Assembly (NCBI GenBank): GCA_008828725.1
Contig: MEHQ01002657.1
Location: 412,243 to 476,242 of the forward strand
DNA: 64,000 nt
Source: Saccharina japonica
Lineage: Eukaryota > Sar > Phaeophyceae > Laminariales > Laminariaceae
Direction of reading: 5' to 3'
The position numbers and the translations under genes were made by a program. This document shows, in pieces, positions 24,658 to 35,056 of this stretch. The notes under the pieces were generated by a model, which saw nothing but the letters and a program-made list of their open reading frames with translations, was not told where the DNA came from and did not search any database. The first letter of the stretch is position 1. Every line of letters begins with the position of its first letter.

Positions 24658-27600
24658 GTTCCTTCATCTGATGCGGCCTATCATGTGCGTGCTGCCGGAG
24701 GTGTCGGCACCCGATCGCAAGGTGAGAAAGGGTATATACAGCAGTATTACACTCAGCTACGAGCAAAGATGAGCTTCGATGAAATCCTCGAGCTCACAGC
24801 TGTTTTTTTTTTAAATTTTTAAATATGCATAGAGCATGAAGTAGACCATCTCTCCCGTACCTCTGGTAGTGGTAGTCTATCACACACGTATACGAGTACG
24901 GTGCATAGACGGAGGGTAGACTCAGACTGCGCTTTTTGAGTAGTCCTATTGCGAGGGGCCGGGAAAGGCAGTGAGTGTTTTTTAACCGTTTCGTGATTTC
25001 GTAATTTCCGCAGTTTTTTAATGACCTTGGCACGTATCACACAATATATACTGGACATCTAGACAACAACCTCTCAGCTGGGCGATGGAGAATTTCGTCA
25101 AAACCTTATTTCCAAAATCCGTGTGCTGCATAAATACCTGGTGTATTCTTCGATCGCGCGTTCCACCGGGGGGGTGTATGGACTCGTCAAGGATACGAAA
25201 TAGGTCGATTACCCCCCTGGGTGAGGCTATAAACACTACTACAAGTCTCTCCCCGAAATCGGAGGCCAGCCTTGACGCTTCCCTGGTCTCTCAGCCTACT
25301 ATATTATACTATACTATACTATACTATATATACTATCAGCTCTTTATTGCCGACGGGAAAATTAAAAATTATTTTTCGGGATCGGTCCTGGAATTCTGTT
25401 TCTTCTTTGTATCTTCGATTCATTTCTTCGATTCATTTCTTCGATTCATTAAAAAAAAAGAAGGTGGTGCATCACGAAAAAGACACAAATCACACTCAGG
25501 CAGCAAGCAGCGCAGCGCCTTTTGCTGTGTGCCGTGGTGCCTTGGCTTTCTATTTCGAACATACATATAATACAGCTTTGTTGTTCTGGAGCATGGAGCT
25601 CTTGGCATTTGCAAGTCGCCTGTTTCCTCCTTAATTTATGTGCCATCCAAGTGACATCTGTGACTTTCTTTCATACTATGTTGTGTCCTTGATGAGCGAG
25701 CGTCGCGGGCGGAACCGCCCGCTACGCGAAGCGCCTTGTAACCCTAACCCTAACTCCACAGCTACTGCTGTAGTACCAGAGGGCCAACAGGACGGTTTTC
25801 GTACGAAATACGGGTTTTACGTCGCGCAACAAAGCGTAATCAAACTGCCGTCAATCCTGCTGCGTGGACAATAAACGAAGAAACGCCCCCCGGTGCTCCG
25901 TCTCGAAAGAGATGCGTGGTCAATGGTCAAATGACTTAAGGCAAGCAACAAATGAGTGCGCCCCCCCGCACTTGGTGCTAGCAAGGCCTGCCTGGTCGGT
26001 GATAACCGGACATGCTCCGTCCCGGCATTGTAGGGGCGCGAGGGTCTATGGTCATACGACTACGGCCATGCATTAAAATCAAGTCCACCNCCCCCCCCCC
26101 CCCCCTCCCCGCGCACAATCGAGGGCTCAGGAGAATCACACGGTGCCTGTTTTTGCTTTGTGTACGAGTAGAGTTCAGATGCCACGCGCTTGCCACACTT
26201 GCCTTGAGTCGCGGTTGGGTTGTCGTGTCGTGGCTGGGTCTGGGTCCGTTTTCTCGTTCTTCCCTGCAGCGTGCAAGATGGCTACTGTTGTAGAGCTCGT
26301 AGCTCTGGAGCCTGGGGCTTCGATACGTGTGCGCCGATTGTTTCGTTTTGCTAAGTACTCGTATACCGATAGTCTTAAAACTCTTAACAGGCAAGTTGTG
26401 ACATACATACGTGCCAGGGCTTCAGATAGGTCGAAGGCGGCTGTGGCGCTCTACGCAAGCGATGTGGTAAAAGTGCGCCCGATTACCAATTTTGGATGGA
26501 GTGTTTTCCCACGAAACCGATTCAAACTCAAAGGATCCCACGAAGCGAATTGTAAAGCTGTTTTCCGTTGTTGGTCTATGGCCTGTTGCTGCTGTGGCGG
26601 TGCTTTTGCTTGCATATGTTTTGCCTGGTATCTACAGCGGTACATCAGCAGCAGCAGCAGCAGCAGTCTTTCCATCTCATTTTGTTGTTGGGAGCTGCCG
26701 AATGCTTGTTGCGCGCTGGCCTGCAGCAAAGTACAGGAAGCAGCACTGCATCACGTGGCCGGTTTGTCTGCTGAGTGGCCGCTGCCAAAAACGAAACCGT
26801 GGTGATAAGAATCAGCGCTAGTATATATATATATATAAGCATGCGGTGTGTTATTAATTTGTTTTCTATCGCAAAACAGTATATCCCAGTCTAATTCCAA
26901 GTAGATTGTCCCCAAAAACGTAGGTGCAATTCTAAAAGCGTTTCAAAACGTTCGAACCGCGTGTCTCGTCCACCGCTCCCTGAACACACAAACACCGCCT
27001 CTGAAACCCTAACGAAACCCCAAACCGCAGGTCGACTTTCGGACTAGGGTGGGCTGGACGGTGGGCATGCTTTGCTTGTTCGTGTGGGGTAGCCAAATAA
27101 AGCTGTACGGCATTCCCACGGGCTTGGCGGCTTCCACGCCTTCGGACATCATGCGCGTCGTCATGGCCTCGAGTCATGGCACCATCATGGACTTGGGTAA
27201 GGAGCACTCGTGTACGTAGGGGGGGGCAGACTTCGTACGTACAAGCTCTCAGGGGAGAAATTATGAACTTCTTGTATACATTTATGTGTGTGTCGGATGG
27301 TGGTTTGCTTTTGGCCCGTCAAGTAAGTCCTCGTTAGACTTAAGGTGCTGCTGTACTCGTAGTTTTGGTGGTTATAGGGAGTTGCTTGACGACTGATGGG
27401 TTTTCGTCATAGTTTTCGGCCCGTCAAGTCCTCGTTAGAACTTGAGGTACGAGTGCTGCTGTACTCGTCGTTTTCATGTTTATAGGGAGTTGCTTGACGG
27501 CTGGCGGCTTTCCGGCCCGTCAAGTCCTCGTTAGACTTAAGGTGCTGCTGTACTCGTAGTTTTTGTGTTTTTGTAGGGAGTTGCTTGACGACTGATGGCT

Positions 27601-28571
27601 TTCCGTCATAGTTTTGGCCCGCCAAGTCCTCGTTAGAACTTAAGGTGCTGCAATACTCGTAGTTTTCGTGTTTATAGGGAGTTGTTTGACGGCTGATGGA
27701 TTTCCGTCATAGTTTTTGGCCCGTCAAGTCCTCGTTAGACTTAAGGTGCTGCTGTAGTTTTCGTGGTTATATCGTAGGGAGTTGCTTGACGGCTGACGGC
27801 TTTCCGTCATAGTTTTCGGCCCGTCAAGTCCTCGTTAGACTTAAAGGTGCTGCTGTACTCGTAGTTTTCGTGTTTATAGGGAGTTGTTTGACGGCTGATG
27901 GATTTCCGTCATAGTTTTTGGCCCGTCAAGTCCTCGTTAGAACTCAAGGTTCTCGTGTAGGGAGTTTCCTTGACGGCTGACGGATGTACGTCATAGTTTT
28001 TGGCCCGTCAAGTCCTCGTTAGAACTCAAGGTACTTGTTTTCGTGTAGGGAGTTCCTTGACGGCTGATGGATGTCCGTCAAAAAAGGCAAGAGTGCCGTC
28101 AACCATCGCATCATATTTGAGCTGAGGGAGGGAAGGGAGGTCGCGTTTTTTTGCGCATTACTTCAGGGGTCGAACGTCAGGCAGTCATTTCACCGCTGAT
28201 GCGGACGACGAACAGAGCAACGCCGGTGCCTATATATACCAGTAAGGCGCGCCCCCCCCCCCAAAAAAAAAAAAAAAACCCCCCCCCCCCCCCCCCCTAC
28301 GAAGATGTTGTGTGTTTGAATTTTGAGCATGGCGTACGTACAGTAGTACCTGCATATCTTCATCAATCACGCGTTCCCACCACCCGGCCCGGTTGCTTTT
28401 GCTTCCTCGGAAACGTGAACTTTGTCTGTTTGCTTTCTCTCTCCCCCACTCCCCCTTGGTGCAACCAATGCCTGCCTGGTTGATGAAAACCCAACGTGCT
28501 CCGCCCCGGCATTGTAGGGGTGCGAGGGTCTATGGTAATACGACAACAGCCATGCACGACATGACCCTACA

Positions 28572-28602
<31 letters not shown>

Positions 28603-31600
28603 TTTTTTTTTCTCCCCCCCCCCCCCCCAAAAAAAACGCCCCGCCCCCCTTTTTTTTCCTTGTTGGTTTTTTTTTTTTTCCCCCCCCCCCCCCCAAAAAA
28701 AACGCCCCGCCCCCCTTTTTTTTCCTTGTTGGTTTTTTTTTTTTTCCCCCCCCCCCCCCCAAAAAAAACGCCCCGCCCCCCTTTTTTTTCCTTGTTGGTT
28801 TTTTTTTTTTTCCCCCCCCCCCCCCCAAAAAAAACGCCCCGCCCCCCTTTTTTTTCCTTGTTGGTTTTTTTTTTTTTCCCCCCCCCCCCCCCAAAAAAAA
28901 CGCCCCGCCCCCCTTTTTTTTCCTTGTTGGTTTTTTTTTTTTTCCCCCCCCCCCCCCCAAAAAAAACGCCCCGCCCCCCTTTTTTTTCCTTGTTGGTTTT
29001 TTTTTTTTTCCCCCCCCCCCCCCCAAAAAAAACGCCCCGCCCCCCTTTTTTTTCCTTGTTGGTTTTTTTTTTTTTCCCCCCCCCCCCCCCAAAAAAAACG
29101 CCCCGCCCCCCTTTTTTTTCCTTGTTGGTTTTTTTTTTTTTCCCCCCCCCCCCCCCAAAAAAAACGCCCCGCCCCCCTTTTTTTTCCTTGTTGGTTTTTT
29201 TTTTTTTCCCCCCCCCCCCCCCAAAAAAAACGCCCCGCCCCCCTTTTTTTTCCTTGTTGGTTTTTTTTTTTTTCCCCCCCCCCCCCCCAAAAAAAACGCC
29301 CCGCCCCCCTTTTTTTTCCTTGTTGGTTTTTTTTTTTTTCCCCCCCCCCCCCCCAAAAAAAACGCCCCGCCCCCCTTTTTTTTCCTTGTTGGTTTTTTTT
29401 TTTTTCCCCCCCCCCCCCCCAAAAAAAACGCCCCGCCCCCCTTTTTTTTCCTTGTTGGTTTTTTTTTTTTTCCCCCCCCCCCCCCCAAAAAAAACGCCCC
29501 GCCCCCCTTTTTTTTCCTTGTTGGTTTTTTTTTTTTTCCCCCCCCCCCCCCCAAAAAAAACGCCCCGCCCCCCTTTTTTTTCCTTGTTGGTTTTTTTTTT
29601 TTTCCCCCCCCCCCCCCCAAAAAAAACGCCCCGCCCCCCTTTTTTTTCCTTGTTGGTTTTTTTTTTTTTCCCCCCCCCCCCCCCAAAAAAAACGCCCCGC
29701 CCCCCTTTTTTTTCCTTGTTGGTTTTTTTTTTTTTCCCCCCCCCCCCCCCAAAAAAAACGCCCCGCCCCCCTTTTTTTTCCTTGTTGGTTTTTTTTTTTT
29801 TCCCCCCCCCCCCCCCAAAAAAAACGCCCCGCCCCCCTTTTTTTTCCTTGTTGGTTTTTTTTTTTTTTTTTTAAACCCCTGCCGCACCCCCCCCCCCAAA
29901 AAAAAAAAGTGCGGGATAGGGTCTGTCGTGTCGCTGTTCATGTGCACGATAACCCCGGCAAAAACGCGTGGGGGGACAAACTGCTTTGGGAAATACGTAG
30001 AGTTGCCTTTTGTTTTTGCACGAACGTTAGGTAATAGTTGCAAGGGTTCATATTACCTTAACCCGTCGCTGTGTTGGAATGGAAACCCCCGGACGCGTTT
30101 TTGTTTCCCCTCCCTGAAGGTGGGGGATAGGGTCTGGCGTGTCGCTGTTCATGTGCACGAACATCTGCTCCACCGTCTGGTGGAAGACTTTCAGCTGGGC
30201 GTCCGTCACAACGGCTCGAGGGGTGGAGAAGGAAGGAGCTTTCTTCGCTGTGTTCCACCTGCTCATCACCAGGCCCGACAAGGTCAGCGGGTTATTCGCC
30301 GGCCGTGGGTGCATATGTGATACCTGTACGTAGCGGGACACCTGTATACCGGATAAAACTTGGTGTTCCTAGAGCGGGTGTCTAACCTGGTACTTTTTTA
30401 GCGCTCTCAACCCCTTTAGAACCGGTCCCCCGTTTTTGGGCACAAACTACTTGGAATTTGTGTGGGGTACAGTTTTCAGTTCTGAATGGGTTACAACTGC
30501 GTGTTGCTCTTGTTTTTTGTAGTGGGCTGTACACGGTGATATGTAGCTGCACACTACGAGTACAGAACTACTGTAAGGTTCGAATTATTACCGAGGGTGC
30601 TTCGGTTTAAGAGCCTCCCATGACAAACAAACCGAAATAAGCGCTCTTACCTTCGTGTTGCCCTTATCTGCAGTGGGAAATATACCGTATCACACCGGGT
30701 GATAATAGTAACACACACCCTTGGGATGAGATTTTCCAAGCGTTTTTTTTTTTTCCTTCCAGTTCAAGGGGGGCAGACACAAATGAACAATGGTGGTGTT
30801 GGAAATGTCTAGATTATTACGGGGGACCATAGTACATATGTAGTATATAGGAACCTACGGTACACACTGTAACCTATATATGTAGATTTATCCTATTTTT
30901 ACGAACAAGATTTGGTCCTATTTACTAATGTGCCCTGTACTCTTAACTTCGAGTATGTTGTCCCCTAAACGTTCATGCAGTTCTATGCGAGTGAATCTTG
31001 CTCCCGTTCGTTTGCATTGTTTGCTTGCCTGCCTGCTTGGCTTGGCTTGGCTTGTACTGCTTTGCTTGCTTTGCTTGCTCTGCTTGCTCTGCTTGCTCTG
31101 CTTGCTCTGCTTGCTCTGCTTGCTCTGCTTGCTCTGCTTGCTCTGCTTGCTCTGCTTGCTCTGCTTGCTCTGCTTGCTCTGCTTGCTCTGCTTGCTCTGC
31201 TCGCTCTGCTTGATCTGCTTGATCTGCTAGCAATTGTTTGCTAGCAATTGCTTGCTAGCTTGCTCTGCTAGCTGGCTTTGCTAGCTTTTGCAGCTTGCTA
31301 GCTTGCTAGCTTGCTAGCTTGCTAGCTTGCTAGCTTGCTAGCTTGCTAGCTTGCTAGCTTGCTAGCTTGCTAGCTTGCTAGCTTGCTAGCTTGCTAGCTT
31401 GCTAGCTTGCTAGCTTGCTAGCTTGCTAGCTTGACTTGCTCGTTTCACTTGCTTGCTTCACTTGCTTGCTTCACTTGCTTGCTTCACTTGCTTCACTTGC
31501 TTCATTTGCATCACTTGCTGACCTACTGTGGTATGCTCAACTTTTTTGCTCGCTTGCTCGCTTGCTCGCTTGCTCGCTTGCTCACTTGCTCGCTTGACTT

Positions 31601-33090
31601 GCATAACTTGCAAACGAGTACCTCGTTTGCTCAACCTGTTAGCTTGTTTGCTTGTTTGCTTGTTTGGTTCCTTTTCGCTTCAGTTGAGGGCCTTCAGGGA
31701 CGTCTTCTTCAGGACCGGGCTGCCAAACCTGGTCAACCTCGCCGCTACGGTTGGCGTGTCGCTGGCGGTCATTTACTTCCAAAAGTGGCGGATAGAACTT
31801 CCGGTGGGTTGTGGTTGTCACCCAGTGCTCCTTGGGTTGGGTTCGTTATTGCTTCTTGGTCAGTTTTTCTGTTTTCTCTCCCAATTTTGGCTTTTTTGTG
31901 GTATATAACTTAATTTTCCTCCTTGCGTATCTACGTACCCCTTTTCCCTCATGCTCGGAGTTTAGTCTTCTTGTTTTTCCTTGCCTTCCTTTTTTTGTTT
32001 TTACTAAAAAATAGAAAAATAGAGAAATAAAAAACATGAGCTGTGAGAACGAGGATTTCGTCGAAACTCATTTTTGCAAGCTATGTGTGATTCTTCGATC
32101 GAGCGTACGTTTTTTTTCTTGTTCTAGTTTTTTGTTTTGTTCGTGTCTCCTGCGCCGGTGTTTCTCGGGTTGGGTCACGCGCCGGTTGGGTCTTCCGATT
32201 TGTGTGCTGTATCTTGCTTTTTTTTGTCCCGCTCCCCCCCGCCCCGTGCCCGTGCCCTCGCCTCCGCCACGCCCCCTCCCCACGTGCTCTACGCAACGTC
32301 TCCCGTGTTTCTGGGTGGCGAATGGTGTGCCTTCGTCAACGATCGTGCATTTTGTTTGGCTTTCTGGTGTAGGTAGGGGTCTGCAGGTTCCATGTAGGCG
32401 TTTGTTGGCTGGGCTGGATGGTGTGGCCGTATGTATACTCTCGCTGAAATTCCCCCGACCGACTGACCAACCGTCCGTCCGTGAAACAACAGGTGAAGTA
32501 CCAGAAGTACAGGGGACAGGAGGGGCGGTTCCCCATCAAGCTTTTCTACACTTCCAACATGCCGCTCATCCTGCAGACGGCTCTGATCTCGAACCTGTAC
32601 ATGTTCAGCCAGTTGGTCAACGACCGCTCTTCCAGCAGCATCCTGGTATGGGAGAGGCGTGTGCTATTGGGGGGGGGGGGTACTCATTAGCCGCATGTCA
32701 TGTATGCCCGTAGTTGTATCACCATAGACCCTCGCATCCCTACAATGCCGGGACGGAGCACATCGGATTTTCACCGACCAGGCAGGCATTGCTTGCTGGA
32801 GGGGGGAGGGGTTGGAAGAGGAACGCTGGGGGGGGAAGGGGGCGCGCGGAGTTTTGAGCTGGGTGTTGGCGACGCTAATTTTAAGTAGGGGGTGGGTGGG
32901 GAGTGTCGTCACAACGTCGTACGGAGGCGTTAGAGAGGGGGGAGGGGACGCGTTTTTTTCCATGCCGTGCCGAACTGCGTCTGTGGCGATCGATCAAAGG
33001 TTCTACTCGTGTAATACCTAGCGACTGCCGTAGCTCTTGAAGAATGCACAGCAGGAAAGAGACGGAACAGCATGCACGAGAGAGAGAAAG

Positions 33091-33130
<40 letters not shown>

Positions 33131-35056
33131 GCTTCTCGAAAGGGCGTTGGGAACCACTAACCCCGTGTTCTCGTGTGATTGGATTGCCCGCGAAACGTCT
33201 GGTTGAGATTCCCATTTGGCCTTGAGCCCAACTCGTGCCCCGTTGGACCTGCATCCACATCTTTGGGCATCAACTACTTGACACCAGTGTGGGGTTGTTT
33301 TTTCAATAGTATAATGTACTCGTGTATAGGGCCATAACCTTTTTTCCCTGCGTCCATAATATTATAGAGAGAAACCTTGAAAATTGGTATGCTTCAAGTA
33401 GGTTTTATTCTGGCAGTATTGTAACATAGTTAACGGCCAACCGCGCCCCTGCACCCCGCACCCGCCCCGCCTCCTCCTCCTCCTCCTCGCAGATTCGATG
33501 GTTGGGCCAGTGGGAGGAGCTCGAGGGGTTTCCAGGCAAAAGCGTTCCGGTGGGGGGGATCGCCTACTACATCACGCCGCCGGCGTCTCTGACGAACGTT
33601 TTCACGGACCCGTTCCATGCCGTCTTCTACGTGTCCTTCATCCTCATGTCGTGCGCGGTGTTCTCCAAGGCCTGGATGGATGTGTCGGGGTCCTCGTCGC
33701 AGGTAAGATGCTGAAATATGGTGGTGGTGGTGGTGTTGGTGTGGGTGGTGGTGGTGGTGTTGGTGGTGTTGGTGGTGGTGGTGTTGTGATGGTGTTGGTG
33801 TTGGTGATGCTGTTGTTGGCATGGGTGTTGGTGGTGGTGTTGGTGGTGTCGGTGGTGGTGGTGGTGATGTCGAGTGTTTGGCATGTAGAGCGAGTTTTGT
33901 TACGAAGCGAACGGGTACTTATGACAGGTTATACATATTTACAATAGTACCGGTATTATTCCTATTTTTACCGCGCGTTGCGGAAGCCGTTCCGGTGAGA
34001 TCGTGAAATGTGTCTAACTCTCGCGGTGGCCACTTTTTTTTTTATGCGCGTGAACGCGTCGTCTCCACATTCGCCCGGAAACTCTAAGCACCTTGTACCC
34101 TCAACTACCCCCCCCACTGATTTTTCCCGACTCACCGACCCTCCCTCCCTCCCTCCCCCCCCCCCCCCCCCCCCCCCCACCCATCACCCCTATACATATA
34201 TTATATTTATAGGTTGGGTTGGCGTCGGTTGGCAACGACGCTGTAAAACACGCCACTCGCTGCGTGAGCTAGACAACCAGGGTGCCGGTTTTTTTTGTTT
34301 TTTTTTTTGGCGGTCACCAAAGCTGGCGGTCGAGTAGATCATTTGTGCGGGGTGGAGAACATTTGTTCCGCACAAGGGGAATGGTCGTTTCATGTAGTGT
34401 TAACATGGTAAGGCGTCCGCGAGGCAGTTACATAGTAAAACCCATTGCTGTCTCCGGGAGTGGCCACACCAGAAATTAAATTAACTCATTGAAGCTGTCG
34501 TCCATATGCAAGTCCGCTTCAGAGGCGGTTCTTAGCAGGATGCAGCTCACCCTCCATGCGACTCGCCCAATACCTCACGGCGTTTCGCGCTTGGTGCAAG
34601 CAATGTCTGCCTGGTTGGTGAAAACCCAACGCGCTCCGTCCTGGCATTGTAGGGATGCGAGGGTCTATGGTCATATGACTACGGCCGTGCACAACATGAG
34701 TACACCCCCCCCCCCCACCAGTCAACTCAAACACACATAATGGCCTACGTGACAACGACCTGACTCCTGACACGTGGTGGCGAGTAGAAGCTAAAAAGCA
34801 CGTGGTGCATGCAACGGCCCACCGCAGACAACGGCAGCTGAGTCAGATGCTGGCCGCTGACAAGTTTCCCCCGCTCGCCTTCGGGGCTGTGATCGGAAGC
34901 GCTGACGGTATCGCAGGAACCTGTTCGGCGCGCAAAACAGTGGGGTTCCGGCACGGGTATCATCATGGCCGTGACCATCATTCACCAGTACACGGAAATA
35001 TTCATGCAGGAGCAGAAGGAGTTGGCGGGAGCGTCACACGTTTTGATGCGTTTTGA
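24658..35056 (+). CDS. SEC61A: SEC61 alpha, ER protein-translocation channel (incomplete, 3' end disrupted)
   Basis: Exons in order: 24658-24721 ([18 protein letters not shown]), 27031-27196 (GSQIKLYGI...[15 protein letters not shown]), 30120-30282 ([20 protein letters not shown]), 31684-31803 ([20 protein letters not shown]), 32493-32645 ([20 protein letters not shown]) and 33493-33702 ([19 protein letters not shown] ... [11 protein letters not shown]). A final piece begins at 34941 ([20 protein letters not shown]). Each matches successive parts of eukaryotic SecY/Sec61 alpha, the ten-helix pore for secretory and membrane proteins. Joined exons keep phase except across 27197-30119, where about 92 residues expected between TIMDL and GWGIGSG are not found. 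The tiny first exon with the start codon is also not identified. The last exon region is out of frame. Confidence 0.9.
25888..25970 (+). repeat. C-tail repeat, subfamily 1
   Basis: GGTGCTCCGTCTCGAAAGAG through CAAATGAGTGCGCCCCCCC, inside a SEC61 intron, followed by a subfamily 2 copy. Confidence 0.72.
25971..26110 (+). repeat. C-tail repeat, subfamily 2, C-run containing an N
   Basis: CTTGGTGCTAGCAAGGCCTG through ACGACTACGGCCATGCATTA to a C-run at 26087-26106 with one unresolved base at 26090, where the run probably defeated sequencing. Confidence 0.75.
27300..28080. repeat. ~103-bp tandem repeat, about 8 units, in SEC61 intron
   Basis: Units begin GGCCCGTCAAGTCCTCGTTA and end near CTTGACGGCTGATGGATTTC. 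GTCAAG and CTTGAC within each unit can pair as a stem. Units vary by short indels; the last two are shorter. Confidence 0.92.
28457..28600 (+). repeat. C-tail repeat, subfamily 2, abutting the 66-bp satellite
   Basis: TTGGTGCAACCAATGCCTGC through ATGCACGACATGACCCTACA and a C-run that leads into the satellite starting near 28600. Confidence 0.75.
28600..29880. repeat. 66-bp homopolymer-block satellite, ~19 near-perfect copies
   Basis: Each unit is a T-run, a C-run of about 16, an A-run of 8, CGCCCCGCCCCCC, a T-run of 8 and CCTTGTTGG. The spacing is 66 bp throughout, with no visible differences between internal units. Since 66 is divisible by three, both strands stay open, which creates meaningless Phe/Pro/Lys or Gly/Lys repeat ORFs. 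It sits in the SEC61 intron where a conserved exon is missing. Confidence 0.95.
29913..29949 (+). pseudogene. Duplicated start of a SEC61 exon
   Basis: The 37 bases GGGATAGGGTCTG...ATGTGCACGA match 30124-30160, the beginning of the exon 30120-30282, with one difference. The following bases differ. It lies just after the 66-bp satellite and has no splice acceptor of its own, only an A-run in front. Confidence 0.8.
30406..30493. repeat. ~88-bp family B repeat
   Basis: CAACCCCTTTAGAACCGGTC through TTTTCAGTTCTGAATGGGTT in a SEC61 intron. Confidence 0.75.
30817..30931. repeat. ~115-bp palindromic family C repeat (GGACCATAGTAAATAGG)
   Basis: Left end ATTACGGGGGACCATAGTAC and right half TTTGGTCCTATTTACTAATG are approximate inverse copies around an AT-rich centre. 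The same layout recurs at 37803, 46419, 49877, 51205, 57045, 57566 and 60965. Confidence 0.75.
31040..31430. repeat. Two adjoining short-unit satellites (9 bp and 8 bp)
   Basis: About 31062-31230 is TTGCTCTGC in tandem, roughly 16 units. About 31240-31430 is TTGCTAGC in tandem, roughly 17 units. GCTTGCTTCACT-type units continue to 31510 and GCTCGCTT units to 31600. All lie in the SEC61 intron just before exon 31684. Confidence 0.95.
32666..32805 (-). repeat. C-tail repeat, subfamily 2 (minus strand)
   Basis: A G-run then TACTCATTAGCCGCATGTCA through CACCGACCAGGCAGGCATTG, the reverse complement of the standard right half. It lies 20 bp after the donor of SEC61 exon 32493-32645. Confidence 0.78.
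33085..33128. repeat. (GA)n microsatellite in SEC61 intron
   Basis: An AGAGAG run following AGAGAGAGAAAGTGTGTG. Confidence 0.9.
33715..33880. repeat. GGTGGT/GTTGGT minisatellite just after a SEC61 donor
   Basis: Interrupted GGTGGTGGTGTTGG units start ~13 bp after the donor that follows exon 33493-33702. Confidence 0.9.
34150..34720 (+). repeat. C-tail repeat, long copy (~560 bp)
   Basis: Starts after a C-run (34156-34178) with GGTTGGGTTGGCGTCGGTTG. It continues through TGTGCGGGGTGGAGAACATT and GGCCACACCAGAAATTAAAT, then through the common right half ending GAGTACACCCCCCCCCC. The reverse complement of the whole unit recurs at 59545-60110. No ORF. Confidence 0.82.
34780..34940 (+). pseudogene. 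Frame-disrupted SEC61 exon (cytosolic loop to last helix)
   Basis: The family needs DVAKQL...RYIPTAAAFGG...IGALTV..D here, before GAIGSGTGI. The DNA keeps recognisable pieces in different frames: HVV and [12 protein letters not shown], then [12 protein letters not shown] in frame of 34802, then ALTV, LFGA and finally WGSGTGI from 34941 in other frames. Several 1-base length differences would be needed to relate them. Either the sequence has errors here, the gene is decaying, or an exon lies in a poorly resolved stretch. Confidence 0.5.

Noticed and set aside
25738-25756. CCCTAACCCTAAC, telomere-like
   Set aside because: Only two units; no array and no sign of a chromosome end.
28164-28240. 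Candidate for the missing SEC61 exon, between TTACTTCAG and a GTAAGG donor
   Set aside because: The splice signals and entry phase fit, but the encoded [16 protein letters not shown] does not resemble the GISPIVTSGLIMQ block and is far too short.
28367-30043. Very long ORFs on both strands (493 and 558 codons) of repeated Phe/Pro/Lys or Gly/Lys units
   Set aside because: They follow from a 66-bp satellite whose length is a multiple of three and which has no stop in those frames; both strands are equally open and there is no non-repetitive protein sequence.
30928-31233. Cys/Leu or Ala-Glu-Gln repeat ORFs
   Set aside because: Products of the 9-bp TTGCTCTGC satellite inside a SEC61 intron.
33430-33947. 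His-rich and Val/Gly-rich ORFs
   Set aside because: Frames of the GGTGGT minisatellite and shadows of a SEC61 exon.
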